Source: Melanocharis versteri (taxonomy: Eukaryota > Chordata > Aves > Passeriformes > Melanocharitidae). Taken from it: 64,000 bases of DNA. This document shows positions 62,316 through 64,000 of the stretch, piece after piece. Under the pieces are notes generated by a model, which saw only the letters and a program-made list of their open reading frames with translations, was not told the origin of the DNA and ran no database searches. Positions within the stretch are counted from its first letter, which is position 1. Each line of letters begins with the position of its first letter. A program made the position numbers and the translations under genes. The stretch spans positions 3,356,341 through 3,420,340 of the forward strand of contig VZTG01005248.1 of the NCBI GenBank assembly GCA_013397845.1. The letters run 5' to 3'.

Positions 62316-64000
62316 TTAAGATGATAAATTTAAAAAGTTGAAATCCTTTCAATTCAGCACATTGTGTGAATGCCTAGTTTCACATTATTCTAGTTTCATA
62401 AGAAAATTTCAGGGGCATAGTGCATAATAAATTTCAAAATAGCTTTAAACTTTATGAAGTCAAGTCACTTCTGGTTTTAGCTGCAATGGTTTAAGGTGTT
62501 GCTTGTCCCAGCTGTCCATACCTCAGCCACTCAAGTCGTCAATCTATACCTCAGCTGTAAAGTTAACCCTCATCAACTAGCCTGTGAGCAGAACTGCTGA
62601 AATATGACTGTAGATTCTCTCCTATCAGCTTTTTCAATGATGCCTGTAACCTTCAGCAAGGGGCAGAACGAGCAGCTAGAGGCTGCAATGCCTTACATAC
62701 CCAGCTTTGCTCAGAATAAGCCTCAGAGGCCTTTAAGTAAATCTTTCTTGAAGTATTTCAAAAGACTACCCTTGCTGGGGACAGGTGTTTGTCACCTCCC
62801 CGAGGCCTGGTCACTGCAGAGAGCAGCTGTGGCCACCAGCTCTGATTATCTGTCAGATGCTGGCCCAGACAATTCCTTACACAGGAGTCACTATTAGTAA
62901 TGGAAATATGGCTGCCCAGACCATGTTTCAGCAGCCTCCTTCTGTAACGAGAGAGCGTGAACTCGTGGTGCAACTGCCATGAACATCTGGGATGCAGACA
63001 CACTGGGGGACCCTTGTTCCAAAACAAGGAGAAAACCTCCAAAGCCCATGCAAAGGAAAATAAATTTGCAAGAATAAAGGGAGGGAAATGTCTCTTAGAT
63101 GCATGGGGGTAGTAGGAACAAGGCACGAAAATAATATTTTAAACAAAAGTGCTGAATGACATTAGCTAAAGCGCTTTTTTTTTTTTTTTAATCACTATAC
63201 AAATAATTTTACAAAAAGGCTCAGGTCTCAAATAAAGAAGAAATCTATCACCTCTATTTTTCCCTGTTCTCCTCTTATCACCTTGCACTCAAATATTTTC
63301 TGGTCAGGTATTTTACTCTGTATAGCAAATAAGTGAAGTCAATAGATAGTTGGATACGTACATCGTTCACCATCTCTTTTGTTACTTTTTTTCATTATTT
63401 GCTCTAATTTCACAAAAAAGCTTCTATGCCCCATGAAGGGCCTTGAGCTCACAACTGAAGATACTTTTTCCCTAGGTGTCTCCAAGTGTGTTGGATAGCT
63501 AAGTTTCCATTTTATTCAAAAGGGATATGATCAATGAAGTCTTTTTGTAGACTGAATTAATAAGATTCCTCAATCTATTAATTCACAGTCCTTACTAAGG
63601 ATTTCTTAAGACTTCTATGAAATGTATTTATTTATAATTTTTGCATTAGGAGTGCAATGATTCTTGATGTATCATGTTTGACAAAGGAATTGTGGCTTTT
63701 CAGTATCTGAATAAACCTTTTTGGTATTTGCCTTCATGTAGAACAAGTATACGATTTTGATTCTTTTTGCTGCATCTTAAACTCACTGGCATCTCCATTT
63801 CCACTCATTTTTAACTACTTTATAATGTCTCATAAGCAAGGTAGAACACCTCTTATGTCTTATTTCTGTACCCTTTTCAGTAGTCTGTATATGCATCAGT
63901 TTTCTTAGGGTTTTTCTCGTGGACATCAATTTGCAGGTCTTTCAACTTATTTTAATTTTGGACTTTTCCTAGCTTGTGCCTATTATTTTAAGAGGAAATT
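62316..64000. other. Non-coding DNA with a GC-richer patch
   Basis: 62600-63010 is visibly less AT-rich than its surroundings and holds overlapping frames on both strands (97 codons plus at 62604-62897; 122 codons minus at 62758-63126). None contains a domain I recognise, and their phases conflict. It may be an unidentified repeat or a local composition shift. T15 lies at 63175-63189. The rest is unique AT-rich sequence. Confidence 0.4.

Overview
The window is non-coding nuclear DNA from a bird. The evidence is a set of CR1 LINE copies (the dominant avian retrotransposon) and long terminal repeats of types I recognise from bird genomes. The sequence is AT-rich throughout. All open frames that avoid the assembly gap are short (the longest is 219 codons and lies inside an LTR), and none reads as a host protein or exon. 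I therefore call no host gene. It could be a gene desert or part of a very long intron, and the sequence alone cannot decide between these. No tRNA, rRNA or CRISPR array was seen.

Layout. 1-1956 is unique AT-rich DNA with a pyrimidine-rich start. 1957-3545 is a cluster of three minus-strand CR1 pieces. A further minus-strand CR1 lies at 6826-7500. 10420-11469 holds a plus-strand, internally deleted CR1 followed directly by a minus-strand solo LTR. 13099-13796 is a very GC-rich solo LTR with a 6-bp target duplication, followed by a plus-strand CR1 tail at 13862-14093. From about 14.1 to 49 kb there is mostly unique AT-rich DNA with microsatellites, one putative LTR fragment (27095-27490), a short CR1 tail (36013-36116) and two striking short hairpins (14129-14168 and 39092-39127). 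An 835-base assembly gap occupies 49086-49920 and is bordered by a G-run. After it come an ancient MIR-type SINE (50450-50605), a CR1 reverse-transcriptase fragment (53430-53600) and an ERV LTR (55983-58156) that appears to be split by a second, oppositely oriented LTR-like element. The window ends with an ancient minus-strand CR1 (61925-62315) and a slightly GC-richer unassigned block.

What works here is transposon history rather than a gene system. At least nine CR1 pieces of clearly different ages, three or four LTR insertions of at least three kinds, and one or two SINE relics older than birds are layered in the same stretch. The LTRs carry recognisable promoter elements (TATA and CCAAT boxes, polyadenylation signals). 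They are the only strong promoter-like sequences in the window. I did not find a new biological system. The most unusual items are the nested LTR, the two near-perfect long hairpins and the isolated GC-rich LTR.
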